Below are positions 28,186 to 36,349 of a DNA stretch of 64,000 nt, piece after piece. The DNA comes from Leminorella richardii (lineage in GTDB: Bacteria > Pseudomonadota > Gammaproteobacteria > Enterobacterales > Enterobacteriaceae). The DNA is taken from positions 1,546,501 to 1,610,500 of the forward strand of contig NZ_LS483470.1 in NCBI RefSeq assembly GCF_900478135.1. Reading direction: 5' to 3'. Numbering within the stretch: position 1 is the stretch's first letter; each line of letters starts with the position of its first letter. The notes under the pieces were generated by a model. The model ran no database searches, had not been told where the DNA came from, and was given only the letters and a program-made list of their open reading frames with translations. Both the position numbers and the translations under genes were made by a program.

Positions 28186-30735
28186 ATGTTATCTTTTAAC
28201 CGTTCACTGTCTCCACTGGCCGCCGCTATTCTGCTTGCTTTTCCCGGATGGGCTTTAGCAGATGACGTAGATGACGGCATTGAGTTTAACCCCCATTTTA
28301 TGAGCCCAGACAGTCAGCGCCGTATCGATCTGACTCGCTATAATCAGGATTTAGCGCCAACGGGCATCCATAGTGCAGAGCTTATTGTTAACGGCCGCCG
28401 TATTGGTCGGGATGCCATTCGCATTCAGGATCAGACCGTTGACGGCAAACGCATTCCGAAAGTGGATATCTGTGTTAAGCCTTCTACGCTGACCGTGTTG
28501 GATATCAATGTCGCTGAGCTAGAGTCGTCTGCACAGAAGATGGTTGCTGACGCCAAGGGGCGGGAAGACGAATGTCTGGCGCTGAATCAGCTATTGCCAG
28601 AAGGCAGTGTAGCGTTTGATGCTAACGAGCAGTCTCTTAATCTGACTTTACCGGAGCTGTATATCGTCCAACGGCCGCGAGGCTACGTCAATCCAGAACA
28701 GTGGGACACAGGTATTACAGCAGCAACGTTGGGCTATAACCTGAGTGCCAGCCGCACATCGTACAGCGGTCAGGATTTTGACACCCTGTACGGCAATATT
28801 AACAGCGGCTTCAATCTGAAAGGTTGGTATTTCCGCCACAACGGCGTGTACACCAAAGTCACTAACAGCAACAGTGACTACAACAATATTAATACCTATT
28901 TGCAGCGAGATATTCCCGCCATTCAGGGGCGACTGCTGGCAGGGGATGCCAACACCAAGGGCGAACTGTTCGATACCCTGTCGTTTCGCGGTGCACAAAT
29001 CGCTAATGAAGAACAAATGCTGCCCAATTCGGTAAGAGGCTATGCGCCCGTTGTTCGGGGAACCGCGCGCACAGCAGCTAAGGTGATTGTTCGACAAGGT
29101 GGCAATGTGATTTACGAACGTACGGTGGCACCAGGGCCGTTTGAAATCACTGACCTGTACCCTACGGGCTACGGCGGCAATCTGGACGTGTCCATTGAAG
29201 AGGCGGACGGCAGCCAGCAAAACTTTCAGGTTCCCTATGCGTCAACCAGTAACCTGCTGCGTCCGGGCACTCATCACTATAGCCTGACCTACGGCAAGCT
29301 GCGCTCAACTCAGCTAAGAAGCGAGCCAGTGCTGGTGGAGGGAACCTACCGTCGCGGCATTAGCAATGGCTTAACTCTGTACAGTGGGGTGCAAGGCAAC
29401 AGTAACTATCAGGCTTTGCAGGGCGGTGCCTCTATCGGGACGCCAATCGGTGCCTTCTCTCTGGACGTCACCCACGCCAAAACCAAACTCGGGGACGCTT
29501 GGGGCACCGAGTCGGGGCAAAGCTATCAGGTTAAGTATAGCCAGATGATCGAAAGCACTGGCAGTAACCTATCTGTTGCGGCCTACCGTTTCTCTACGGA
29601 TGGCTATATGGACTTCAGTACTGGTATGTCAACGCGGGAAGTCGTGTCACAGGGCTATGACAAGCAGGCCGTGAAGCGTGCCAAAAATAGGCTGATGCTC
29701 AGCGCGTCGCAGCCGTTGCCAGACGGGTGGGGACAGTTCTATGCCAGCGCCTGGCAGCAAGCGTACTGGGATAAGACCCGTACCGATCGCCAGTACCAGC
29801 TTGGTTACAGCAACAGCATCAAGAGGCTGAACTACAGCCTGAGCGTTAACCGCAATCAAGACGAGTTCGGCAAGTTTCAGAACACTTACATGCTGAATCT
29901 GGTTCTACCGCTGGATAATCTTCTTGGTTTCAGTCAGGTGGGGATGACGGTCAACCGGGGCCCGGGCAGTACCATGAACGAGCAGCTGTTTGCTTCAGGA
30001 ACGTCTGGGGATGAGCGCCAGTACAGCTATAACGTGACAGCTGGCCATAACAGTAACGGTGGTAAAGGTCGCGGCAGCAGTTCCAGCCTGGTAACCAACG
30101 GTTCAATGCGTACGCCATACACCACGCTAAGCGCGCTGGCAGGTACCGGTAAAGGCTATGAGACCTATTCAGCGGGGATGAGTGGTGCAATGGTAGCGCA
30201 TTCCGGCGGCCTGACCCTGTCACCGTACAGCGGTGACACCTATGCACTGGTGGAAGCGAAAGGGGCGAAGGGCGCCAAGATGGTTGGCTACCCCGGAATT
30301 AAAGTAGACGGCTTTGGATATGCCCTGGTGCCGTATCTGACTGCCTACCAGCTTAACGATGTAGAAATCAGTCCGAAAGGCCTGTCAAACAATGTGGAAT
30401 TAAATCTGACTAGCCAGAAGGTCGCACCGTACAGCGGGGCAGTGGTGAAGCTTAAATATGAGACCACTGTAGGCTACCCGGCGCTGATTAGCGCGCCTCA
30501 GGTTGACGGCCAACCTCTGCCGTTCGGCGCAGAAGTGTTTGACGAGCAGGGACGGCATATTGGCGTGGTCGGACAGGGCGGTCGGATATTTGCCCGAGTA
30601 CCGACAACGGAAGGCGTTTTGAAAGTGGTTTGGGGAGACTCGACCGATCGACAGTGCCGGGTGCGTTACATGCTGCCTGCTAATGCGGATCTGGAAAATG
30701 ATTCCGCTATTAAATTCAACTCGGTGTGTGAGTAG
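28186..30735 (+). CDS. Outer-membrane fimbrial usher, operon copy 2
   Basis: From the ATG at 28186, with the same AAGGGA-ATTCAC context as copy 1, the product is 849 residues. The domain order is the same: signal peptide to LADDVDDGIEFNPHFM, barrel with plug (VRGYAPVVRGTARTAAKV), and two C-terminal domains ending CRVRYMLP ... NSVCE. Relative to copy 1 it has a four-residue deletion near residue 450 (GTESGQ against GIDQGNLSGQ). The frame is intact, which argues that the operon is not long dead. Confidence 0.95.
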   Translation: MLSFNRSLSPLAAAILLAFPGWALADDVDDGIEFNPHFMSPDSQRRIDLTRYNQDLAPTGIHSAELIVNGRRIGRDAIRIQDQTVDGKRIPKVDICVKPSTLTVLDINVAELESSAQKMVADAKGREDECLALNQLLPEGSVAFDANEQSLNLTLPELYIVQRPRGYVNPEQWDTGITAATLGYNLSASRTSYSGQDFDTLYGNINSGFNLKGWYFRHNGVYTKVTNSNSDYNNINTYLQRDIPAIQGRLLAGDANTKGELFDTLSFRGAQIANEEQMLPNSVRGYAPVVRGTARTAAKVIVRQGGNVIYERTVAPGPFEITDLYPTGYGGNLDVSIEEADGSQQNFQVPYASTSNLLRPGTHHYSLTYGKLRSTQLRSEPVLVEGTYRRGISNGLTLYSGVQGNSNYQALQGGASIGTPIGAFSLDVTHAKTKLGDAWGTESGQSYQVKYSQMIESTGSNLSVAAYRFSTDGYMDFSTGMSTREVVSQGYDKQAVKRAKNRLMLSASQPLPDGWGQFYASAWQQAYWDKTRTDRQYQLGYSNSIKRLNYSLSVNRNQDEFGKFQNTYMLNLVLPLDNLLGFSQVGMTVNRGPGSTMNEQLFASGTSGDERQYSYNVTAGHNSNGGKGRGSSSSLVTNGSMRTPYTTLSALAGTGKGYETYSAGMSGAMVAHSGGLTLSPYSGDTYALVEAKGAKGAKMVGYPGIKVDGFGYALVPYLTAYQLNDVEISPKGLSNNVELNLTSQKVAPYSGAVVKLKYETTVGYPALISAPQVDGQPLPFGAEVFDEQGRHIGVVGQGGRIFARVPTTEGVLKVVWGDSTDRQCRVRYMLPANADLENDSAIKFNSVCE
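30212..30284 (+). repeat. 73-bp block identical to usher copy 1
   Basis: Exact match to 23831-23903; see that entry. Confidence 0.85.
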
Positions 30736-30739
30736 CAAT

Positions 30740-31033
30740 ATGATGAATCTATTACAACCTGAGTGTCCGTTCTGCCAGTCTCGGGAGCGGGTTAAAAAGC
30801 ACGGCTTGGGAAATGCTGGGTTACAGCGCTATCGGTGTAACGGCTGTCGCAAGACGTTTCAGACGCGCTACTACTATCGCGGCAATAGCCCGTTAGTTGA
30901 TGAACAAATTGCACGGCTTTCTAAAGAAGGGTGGAACGCCAGAAAAATCGGTGCATATTTAAAAATTAGCCTCGCGACGGTGAACAAGCGTATAGCTAGG
31001 CTGCAAGAGGAGTTACGGCATGAAACTGCATAG
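30740..31033 (+). CDS. InsA-like zinc-ribbon/HTH protein in fimbrial operon 2
   Basis: 97 residues, paralogous to the protein at 24359. All four ribbon cysteines stay at the same residue numbers (C9, C12, C33, C36), as does the RYRCxxCRKTF core. The HTH is kept as DEQIARLSKEGWNARKIGAY. Many codon differences are silent, which points to selection for protein function. It begins 4 nt after the usher stop, at the first of two ATGs, and overlaps the adhesin start by 14 nt, exactly as in operon 1. Confidence 0.85.
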   Translation: MMNLLQPECPFCQSRERVKKHGLGNAGLQRYRCNGCRKTFQTRYYYRGNSPLVDEQIARLSKEGWNARKIGAYLKISLATVNKRIARLQEELRHETA

Positions 31034-32186
31034 GGAGAGAGGCATCATGCGACACGCTGTTGGGTACATGCTGAGACTGGGAACCTTAATACTTCTTGCG
31101 ACATTACCCTTATTTAAGGCACATGCTGTAGTAACCTGCGGACCCTATGAGGAATACAATCAAAACGTTGTTATTCCTATTATTGGCAACGGTATCATTA
31201 CCGCCGGTGAAGAGCTGCCGGTAGGTACCGTGTTATATACTCAAACATATGTCCCTGTAGCCGGGTATACCGGCTACAGGTGCAACTATGCGTCAACCGA
31301 TCTGCCCGTAACGGTGAAACCCTATAAGCGCAGAGAGGCTTTGACTATGCCGCTGGGGGGACCGACACTGTCTGGTAATCAGAGCATTTTCCCTACTAAC
31401 GTGCCGGGTATCGGTGTTTATATTGGTACTAACTCGATTGGCGGTAGTGGGCAGTATCCAATTACGGAGAACGGTTCAGACAGAGTCATTACTTCTGGTA
31501 GCGGCAGCGGTAACGGGTCTGGTATAAATCCCATTACATTACGCTTGGTAAAAACGGGGGCGATACCGTCTTCGGCACAGGTTCAGGCTGCACTGTTTCC
31601 TACCATTCAGCTTTCTCATGGTATTACCTCGCCCGCTCCGTGGGAAAGTCCTTATCTCACAGTAAGCTTTTCCGGAATGGTTAACGTGGTTAACCGCACC
31701 TGCCAGATAGATGACGTTGACGTTGAACTGGGTAGCCACCAGTTAACATCGTTTACCGGTATAGGCTCGACAACAGACTGGAAGGATTTCAACATTACGC
31801 TGAGAAACTGTCCACCGTTTCACGGTTATTACAAGACGGATAAGGATCTGACATATTCCGCGCCGGGAGGAGGCATTACGTCTAATAATGCGCCGACGAC
31901 TAACCGAATAGAGTTTGTTTTTAAAGGTTCTAATGGCTATTTCAATAACATGGCTTACTTAAACGCGGGTTCTAGCCAGGCTAAGGGAATAGGCGTGCAG
32001 ATTGCTGATACTAATGAGACACTACTCCCGCTGTACGGACTTAGCTATAAGCCAACAATGGCGCTAACTAACGTCGATGGGGCTTCTTATGTCCTTCCAC
32101 TAAAAGCGCGCTACTACCAGTATACCAACACCGTGACAACAGGATCGGCTAATGCGGCGATCACCTTTACGGTTAACTATTACTAG
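31020..32186 (+). CDS. Fimbrial tip adhesin, operon copy 2
   Basis: The 388-residue product is the same length as its paralogue. It has a signal peptide ending near KAHA before VVTCG, a divergent N-terminal domain, and a conserved C-terminal pilin domain (NRTCQIDDVDVELGSHQLTS to AITFTVNYY). The sequence joining the domains, NWKDFNITLRNCPPFHGYY in copy 1, is nearly the same here (DWKDFNITLRNCPPFHGYY). Divergent binding domains suggest that the two fimbriae may differ in receptor specificity. Confidence 0.85.
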   Translation: MKLHRERGIMRHAVGYMLRLGTLILLATLPLFKAHAVVTCGPYEEYNQNVVIPIIGNGIITAGEELPVGTVLYTQTYVPVAGYTGYRCNYASTDLPVTVKPYKRREALTMPLGGPTLSGNQSIFPTNVPGIGVYIGTNSIGGSGQYPITENGSDRVITSGSGSGNGSGINPITLRLVKTGAIPSSAQVQAALFPTIQLSHGITSPAPWESPYLTVSFSGMVNVVNRTCQIDDVDVELGSHQLTSFTGIGSTTDWKDFNITLRNCPPFHGYYKTDKDLTYSAPGGGITSNNAPTTNRIEFVFKGSNGYFNNMAYLNAGSSQAKGIGVQIADTNETLLPLYGLSYKPTMALTNVDGASYVLPLKARYYQYTNTVTTGSANAAITFTVNYY

Positions 32187-32221
32187 CTTCAATATGCTGG
32201 CTTAGCTTTTAAAATCTGTAA

Positions 32222-32265
32222 TTCACCCTCGCGAGTAATGAGTTATTAGCGAGGGTGATTCTTTT
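32222..32265 (+). terminator. Terminator of fimbrial operon 2
   Basis: TTCACCCTCGC / GCGAGGGTGA arms separated by a 16-nt loop, followed by TTCTTTT, 36 bp past the adhesin stop. Confidence 0.75.
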
Positions 32266-32305
32266 ATAGTAAAGCAGCAGAGGCTAATCTTTATTGAATA
32301 GCTTA

Positions 32306-32548
32306 TTACTGCAGGGTAAACGCTATCTTTTTCATTACCGCTTTCTCTTCAACCTCGATAGAGGTTTGATAGGGGAGCCCCTGTTTAGCCGCGGCTATTA
32401 TGTCTTCTAACGCTATACCATGCTGATTAAGCGATTCGATAGCAGAAGCCGGCAGCAGCCCTTTTAACAGATGAATAAAGCCCAGTGGGATCGTGAAAGA
32501 CTCATCAAGATGACGATCAACGTACTTATCAATCTTTAACTTTTTCAT
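32306..32548 (-). CDS. Small conserved-looking protein of unknown function
   Basis: 80 residues, opening MKKLKIDKYVDRHLDESFTI. I do not recognise the family. It is soluble, with an amphipathic middle (LGFIHLLKGLLPASAIESL) and an acidic/basic C-terminus. It lies 31 bp downstream of the TetR gene on the same strand and is preceded by a GGAG-like sequence (CTGGAGAACTGG on the minus strand). It is therefore probably co-transcribed with the repressor and under the same operator. Confidence 0.65.
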   Translation of the reverse strand: MKKLKIDKYVDRHLDESFTIPLGFIHLLKGLLPASAIESLNQHGIALEDIIAAAKQGLPYQTSIEVEEKAVMKKIAFTLQ

Positions 32549-32579
32549 ATCCAGTTCTCCAGTTCCTTATGGTGCAAGA

Positions 32580-33233
32580 TTAAAAAGCGTTTTGAAGAGG
32601 CTTTTTGGGGGAGAGTACTGTCTGTAGCACAGCAGAGAGGCTTCCCGGTTCTGCGGCAAAAGTTCTTTCTATCAGCGTAAGCATTGCCTGCTTTCTGGCC
32701 TGTTCTTCAGCGGCAGACCAGTTAAAGGTTCCTTCGCCAAACAGGCACTGAGAACCGGCTAATATAAACTGGACAGTGCTGAGAGGGTCGTCCACGTGGA
32801 AAATGCCGTCTCGGTTTCCCTGACTGACAACCTCAGCCAATATAGGACCAAATACTCTAACGGTTTCAACGTTAATACGATCGTGAAGCGCCTTGTTTGT
32901 AGGGTGGTGCATACCGTCAACAACGCTTTGCCTTTCGGCCGCTAGCGCACTTTGTTTGCTGATGATCGACACTATTTTCTCAACGGCATTGAGATCGCCA
33001 TTGTTAGCAATCAACCGGGATTCGTGTGCCATATCGGCTACTAGTCGCTCTGTTAATGCATCAAGGATCTCTTCTTTTGATTTGAAGTAGTGGTAGAACG
33101 TCCCTTTGGCAATTTCCGCCGTGCGCACGATTTCATCAACAGACGTTTTTTCATAACCTTTCATTTGAAACAGCCTTTCAGCAACGGAAAGTATTTCCGT
33201 TCGCCGAACCTCGGGGGCTTTAACGATTCGCAT
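32580..33233 (-). CDS. TetR-family transcriptional repressor
   Basis: The start at 33233 (MRIVKAPEVRRTEIL) gives 217 residues; the frame open to 33323 would run through the operator and is rejected. The N-terminal TetR DNA-binding domain is clear: ILSVAERLFQMKGYEKTSVDEIV, then AEIAKGTFYHYFKSKEEILDAL. The C-terminal ligand-binding region is unlike any I can name. A near-perfect palindrome over the promoter implies autorepression. The adjacent 80-residue gene is its only evident co-regulated partner. Confidence 0.9.
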   Translation of the reverse strand: MRIVKAPEVRRTEILSVAERLFQMKGYEKTSVDEIVRTAEIAKGTFYHYFKSKEEILDALTERLVADMAHESRLIANNGDLNAVEKIVSIISKQSALAAERQSVVDGMHHPTNKALHDRINVETVRVFGPILAEVVSQGNRDGIFHVDDPLSTVQFILAGSQCLFGEGTFNWSAAEEQARKQAMLTLIERTFAAEPGSLSAVLQTVLSPKKPLQNAF

Positions 33234-33295
33234 TGGGAGTACCTTTTTCTTTTTTATATTAAAAATTCGCGACGGCACCTTGTTGATGAACATAC

Positions 33296-33324
33296 TGTAT
33301 AGTATTGACCGACCGTCGGTCAAT
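33296..33324 (-). promoter_or_regulatory. TetR promoter and operator
   Basis: TTGACCGAC-C-GTCGGTCAA is a perfect 9-bp inverted repeat around one base (33305-33323), extended one pair further by A/T. On the minus strand TTGACC serves as -35, with TATACA as -10 16 bp away (33296-33301). The operator therefore covers the -35 and spacer. Confidence 0.8.
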
Positions 33325-33493
33325 TATAAAAAATGGTTTTTGAGAGTTTACGTTCTAACGTGTGGAACGCTGCGCGTAGCGGTTGGCGGAGAGAGAAGAG
33401 GACATTTAGTGGTGTAAATAAATACTTTCAAAGATTTACTTTTTTCTATTGAAAGCATTAATTCAGAGGCGTATTTTATTTGTCAGACAAAAA

Positions 33494-33566
33494 GGGCTGT
33501 TAGCTCAGTTGGTAGAGCAGTGGACTCTTAATCCATAGGTCGCGGGTTCGAATCCCTCACAGCCCA
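33494..33566 (+). tRNA. tRNA-Lys(CUU), no encoded CCA
   Basis: 73 nt fold as a cloverleaf: acceptor GGGCTGT/ACAGCCC, D-stem GCTC/GAGC, anticodon loop CTCTTAA with anticodon CTT, T-loop TTCGAAT, discriminator A. Two features are odd. The T-stem GCGGG/CCCTC has a C-T mismatch, and the genome continues TCT instead of CCA after the discriminator. It lies alone between the TetR gene and the pst-like cluster. Confidence 0.85.
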
Positions 33567-33762
33567 TCTCTTTCCTTTCTGTTCGTTCTGCATATCTCTT
33601 CATATTCTCTTGCATCAGGATTACGTGTGTTATCGCCCGCGTTTTATGTGATTTACAACCCTTTTTTCGCTATGATAGCCGGACGTTAGATAGGGGCTTT
33701 ACGCTTCCATGCTGAGTGTTATCACCTGATAGAGACGAGATTAAAGTAGAGGATTGACTGAG

Positions 33763-34592
33763 ATGAATCGTTTTTTCCCATACGTAGCTGCAACGCTTAT
33801 CTGTGTTTCATCATCGATTTTCGCATCCCTTTAGACGCGTTTAAAGACGCTAAAGGCAGCGTCAATATCGCTGGTGGAACGGCCCATATTCCCGTGATGG
33901 TTGGCGCGGCCAAAAATATCATGAGTGCAAATCCCAATGTAAACATTACCGTTACCGGTGGTGGTTCGGGCGTTGGCGTTCAAAAGGTGGGTGAAGGCTT
34001 AGTTGAGATTGGCAACACCGGTCGTGCCCTGAAGCAGAGCGAAATAGACAAGTATGGACTGGTGAGCTTTCCGTTCGCTATTGACGGCGTAGCCGTTGTT
34101 GTTAACGAGGCGAACAGCGCGAAGTCCCTAAGCCGTGAGCAACTGAGTGATATTTTCTCTGGGAAGATCGCTAACTGGAAGCAGGTTGGCGGCAGCGATG
34201 CGCCTATTTCCCTGTACGTGAGAGAAGACGGAAGCGGTACTCGAGAAGTGTTTGAAGAGAAGGCTCTGAATAAGGGAACCGAGCTTGCTCAAGCCAACGT
34301 GGTGAACTCAAACGGCGCCATGAAAACTGCCGTGATGCAGGATAAAAACGCCATTGGCTACGTGGGAATTGGCCATCTGGACAACTCTCTTCACGGCGTA
34401 ACGGTTGACGGCATGATTCCTTCACAGGAAAACGCTGCCAGCGGTAGCTATAAGATCACCCGCCTGCTCTATATGAACACCAAAGGCCAGCCGCAGGGGC
34501 TGACCAAGGCGTTTATCGACTACGTATATAGCCCTGAAGGAACGGCCATTATCGAAAAATCTGGCTACCTGCCGACGGGGAAAAGTGAGTAA
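33763..34592 (+). pseudogene. PstS-like phosphate-binding protein, frameshifted at the signal peptide
   Basis: The ATG at 33763 opens a clear signal peptide (MNRFFPYVAATLICVSSSIF then ASL) that stops at TAG 33832. The mature protein continues one frame over as LDAFKDAKGSVNIAGGTAHI and runs to 34592. One missing base in the CCCTTT run (33827-33832) accounts for the break. The body is a short PstS-type solute-binding protein (about 275 residues with the leader): GGGSGVGVQKVGEGLVEIGN, REDGSGTREVFEEKAL, NAIGYVGIGHL, and a C-terminal YSPEGTAIIEKSGYLPTG. As sequenced it cannot be exported. It overlaps the permease gene by 8 nt. Confidence 0.82.
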
Positions 34593-35472
34593 CAGTCACG
34601 ACGGCGCCGGTTTGCCACTGCGTTTGGCAACGGCGCTTACGGTGTGCGGCATCGGCTTGATTTTCCTGATGGTGTTTGCTTTTGCCGTACCTGTCTTGGC
34701 TCCCCACAGCGGCACTGATGGCTCAGGCCTGTTTTCCTGGCTGTGGAGTCCATCAAAGGGGCAGTTTGGAATTTTACCGATGATAGCGGGCTCAGTGCTG
34801 CTATCGCTGTCGGCAGTGGCGCTGTCTTGGCCGTTGGCGATTGGGCTGTGCGGGTGGTTACTTAACGCAACCGCGCCGAACGCTTCAGTGTTTACTCGCC
34901 TTTTGACTCGACTTATTGCCGGGCTTATTCGCTTTATGACCGCCGTACCGACGGTGGTTTACGGTTTTGTCGCAATCTTTCTCCTGACTCCTCTGGTGCG
35001 CGGTGCAGTAGGAGGGGGCTCTGGCTTAAACTGGCTGTCTGCCTGCCTTATTCTTAGTTTACTGCTGCTGCCAACAATGGTGTTAGTCATGGACACTGGC
35101 CTGCGCCCACGTATGGAAAAGCTGCACCTAAGCGCATCCGCTCTCGGCTTTAATCGACTGCAAACTCTCCTGTACTTTGTTTTCTCTCAGGGAAGACGAT
35201 GCCTGTTAACCGCTCTGATTCTTGGATTTGGGAGAGGCATCGGCGATACGCTTATTTCTTTAATGCTGTCGGGAAACTGGCCTCAGTTGCCTATTTTTCC
35301 GACAGACAGTCTGCGAACGTTAACGGCTCACATGGCGCTGGTTACTGCAAATGAGGTTGGCGGCACGGCCTATAACTCACTGTTTGCCGCTGGCGCCGTT
35401 TTACTGTTGATTAACGGCTGCGTCAGTCTGGCTTTACGGCGTTTAGAACGGGGAGTCGGCAGTGAAGTCTGA
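34585..35472 (+). CDS. PstC-like phosphate ABC transporter permease
   Basis: The GTG at 34585 overlaps the binding-protein stop. 295 residues with about six membrane helices match PstC. They include the conserved periplasmic-side FMTAVPTVVYGFVAIFLLTPLVR segment and the EAA-like loop (LHLSASALGFNRLQTLLYFV then GRGIGDTLI). It is smaller than the E. coli phoU-linked PstC (319). It forms the membrane channel together with the downstream PstA-like protein. Confidence 0.88.
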   Translation: MSNSHDGAGLPLRLATALTVCGIGLIFLMVFAFAVPVLAPHSGTDGSGLFSWLWSPSKGQFGILPMIAGSVLLSLSAVALSWPLAIGLCGWLLNATAPNASVFTRLLTRLIAGLIRFMTAVPTVVYGFVAIFLLTPLVRGAVGGGSGLNWLSACLILSLLLLPTMVLVMDTGLRPRMEKLHLSASALGFNRLQTLLYFVFSQGRRCLLTALILGFGRGIGDTLISLMLSGNWPQLPIFPTDSLRTLTAHMALVTANEVGGTAYNSLFAAGAVLLLINGCVSLALRRLERGVGSEV

Positions 35473-36349
35473 GCGACCGATTGTACTACTCACGGCTGTT
35501 GGGTGGTTGGCAGTGGCTATTCTGCTGGTGGCAATGGGAAGCCTGCTTGGCTTTTTGCTGGTGAAGGGCGTTCCGGCGCTTAACGTTTCGCTGTTCTTTG
35601 GCGATACCCCCGTGAAAGAGGCGCTTTTTGGTGGACGTCCCGTATGGGATGGTATATGGCCCGCCTGTGTGGGAACGCTTTATCTGGTTTGCCTAACGGT
35701 TGCTTTGGCGCTATTTCCCGGTATTGGCTGCGGAATTTATCTGGCGGAGTATGCGGGGCCTCGGCAGAAGCAATGGTTAGGGTGTGCAATTGACGTTCTG
35801 GCCGGTATTCCCTCTATCGTGATGGGGCTGTTTGGCTTTACCCTGATTCTTTTTCTTCGCTATACCTTTTTCCCTCAGGCCAATACGGGTCTTTTGTTGG
35901 CGGCTGTCTGCCTGGCGCTGCTCGTTTTACCCTCTGTTGTACTGACTTCTCGAGAAGCGCTGACGGCGCTTCCGGAGGAGCTGAGGCTGACCTGCTCCGC
36001 TCTGGGATTTAGTCGCCGAGAGCGTTTGCGCTATGTTTTACTGCCTGCTGCCAGCAGGGGGATTTTGGGTGGCATCGTTCTGGCTTTTGGCCGCGCAGCA
36101 GAAGACACGGCGGTGATCCTGCTTACCGGTGTGGTGGCCAATGCGGGGCTGGCAAACGGCATCTTTGACAAGTTTCAGGCGTTGCCGTTTACCATTTACT
36201 ATACCGCTGCGCAGTATCAGACACAGGAAGAGCTGCAGCGTGGGTTCGGTGCTGCACTGGTTTTACTTTTACTGGCAGGTAGTTTACTGCTTGGCGCTTA
36301 CGCCATTGAAAAAACCTACCGTTTACGTTGGAAAAAGGGAGTTCTATGA
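35462..36349 (+). CDS. PstA-like phosphate ABC transporter permease
   Basis: The GTG at 35462 overlaps the pstC-like gene by 11 nt. 295 residues, about six helices, with the family features YLAEYAGPRQKQWLG, DVLAGIPSIVMGLFGF and the EAA-like loop RLTCSALGFSRRERLRYVLLPAASRGILGG, then GRAAEDTAVILLTG. It pairs with the PstC-like permease. Its stop overlaps the ATPase start in ATGA, so the four genes are translated as one tightly coupled operon. Confidence 0.9.
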   Translation: MKSERPIVLLTAVGWLAVAILLVAMGSLLGFLLVKGVPALNVSLFFGDTPVKEALFGGRPVWDGIWPACVGTLYLVCLTVALALFPGIGCGIYLAEYAGPRQKQWLGCAIDVLAGIPSIVMGLFGFTLILFLRYTFFPQANTGLLLAAVCLALLVLPSVVLTSREALTALPEELRLTCSALGFSRRERLRYVLLPAASRGILGGIVLAFGRAAEDTAVILLTGVVANAGLANGIFDKFQALPFTIYYTAAQYQTQEELQRGFGAALVLLLLAGSLLLGAYAIEKTYRLRWKKGVL

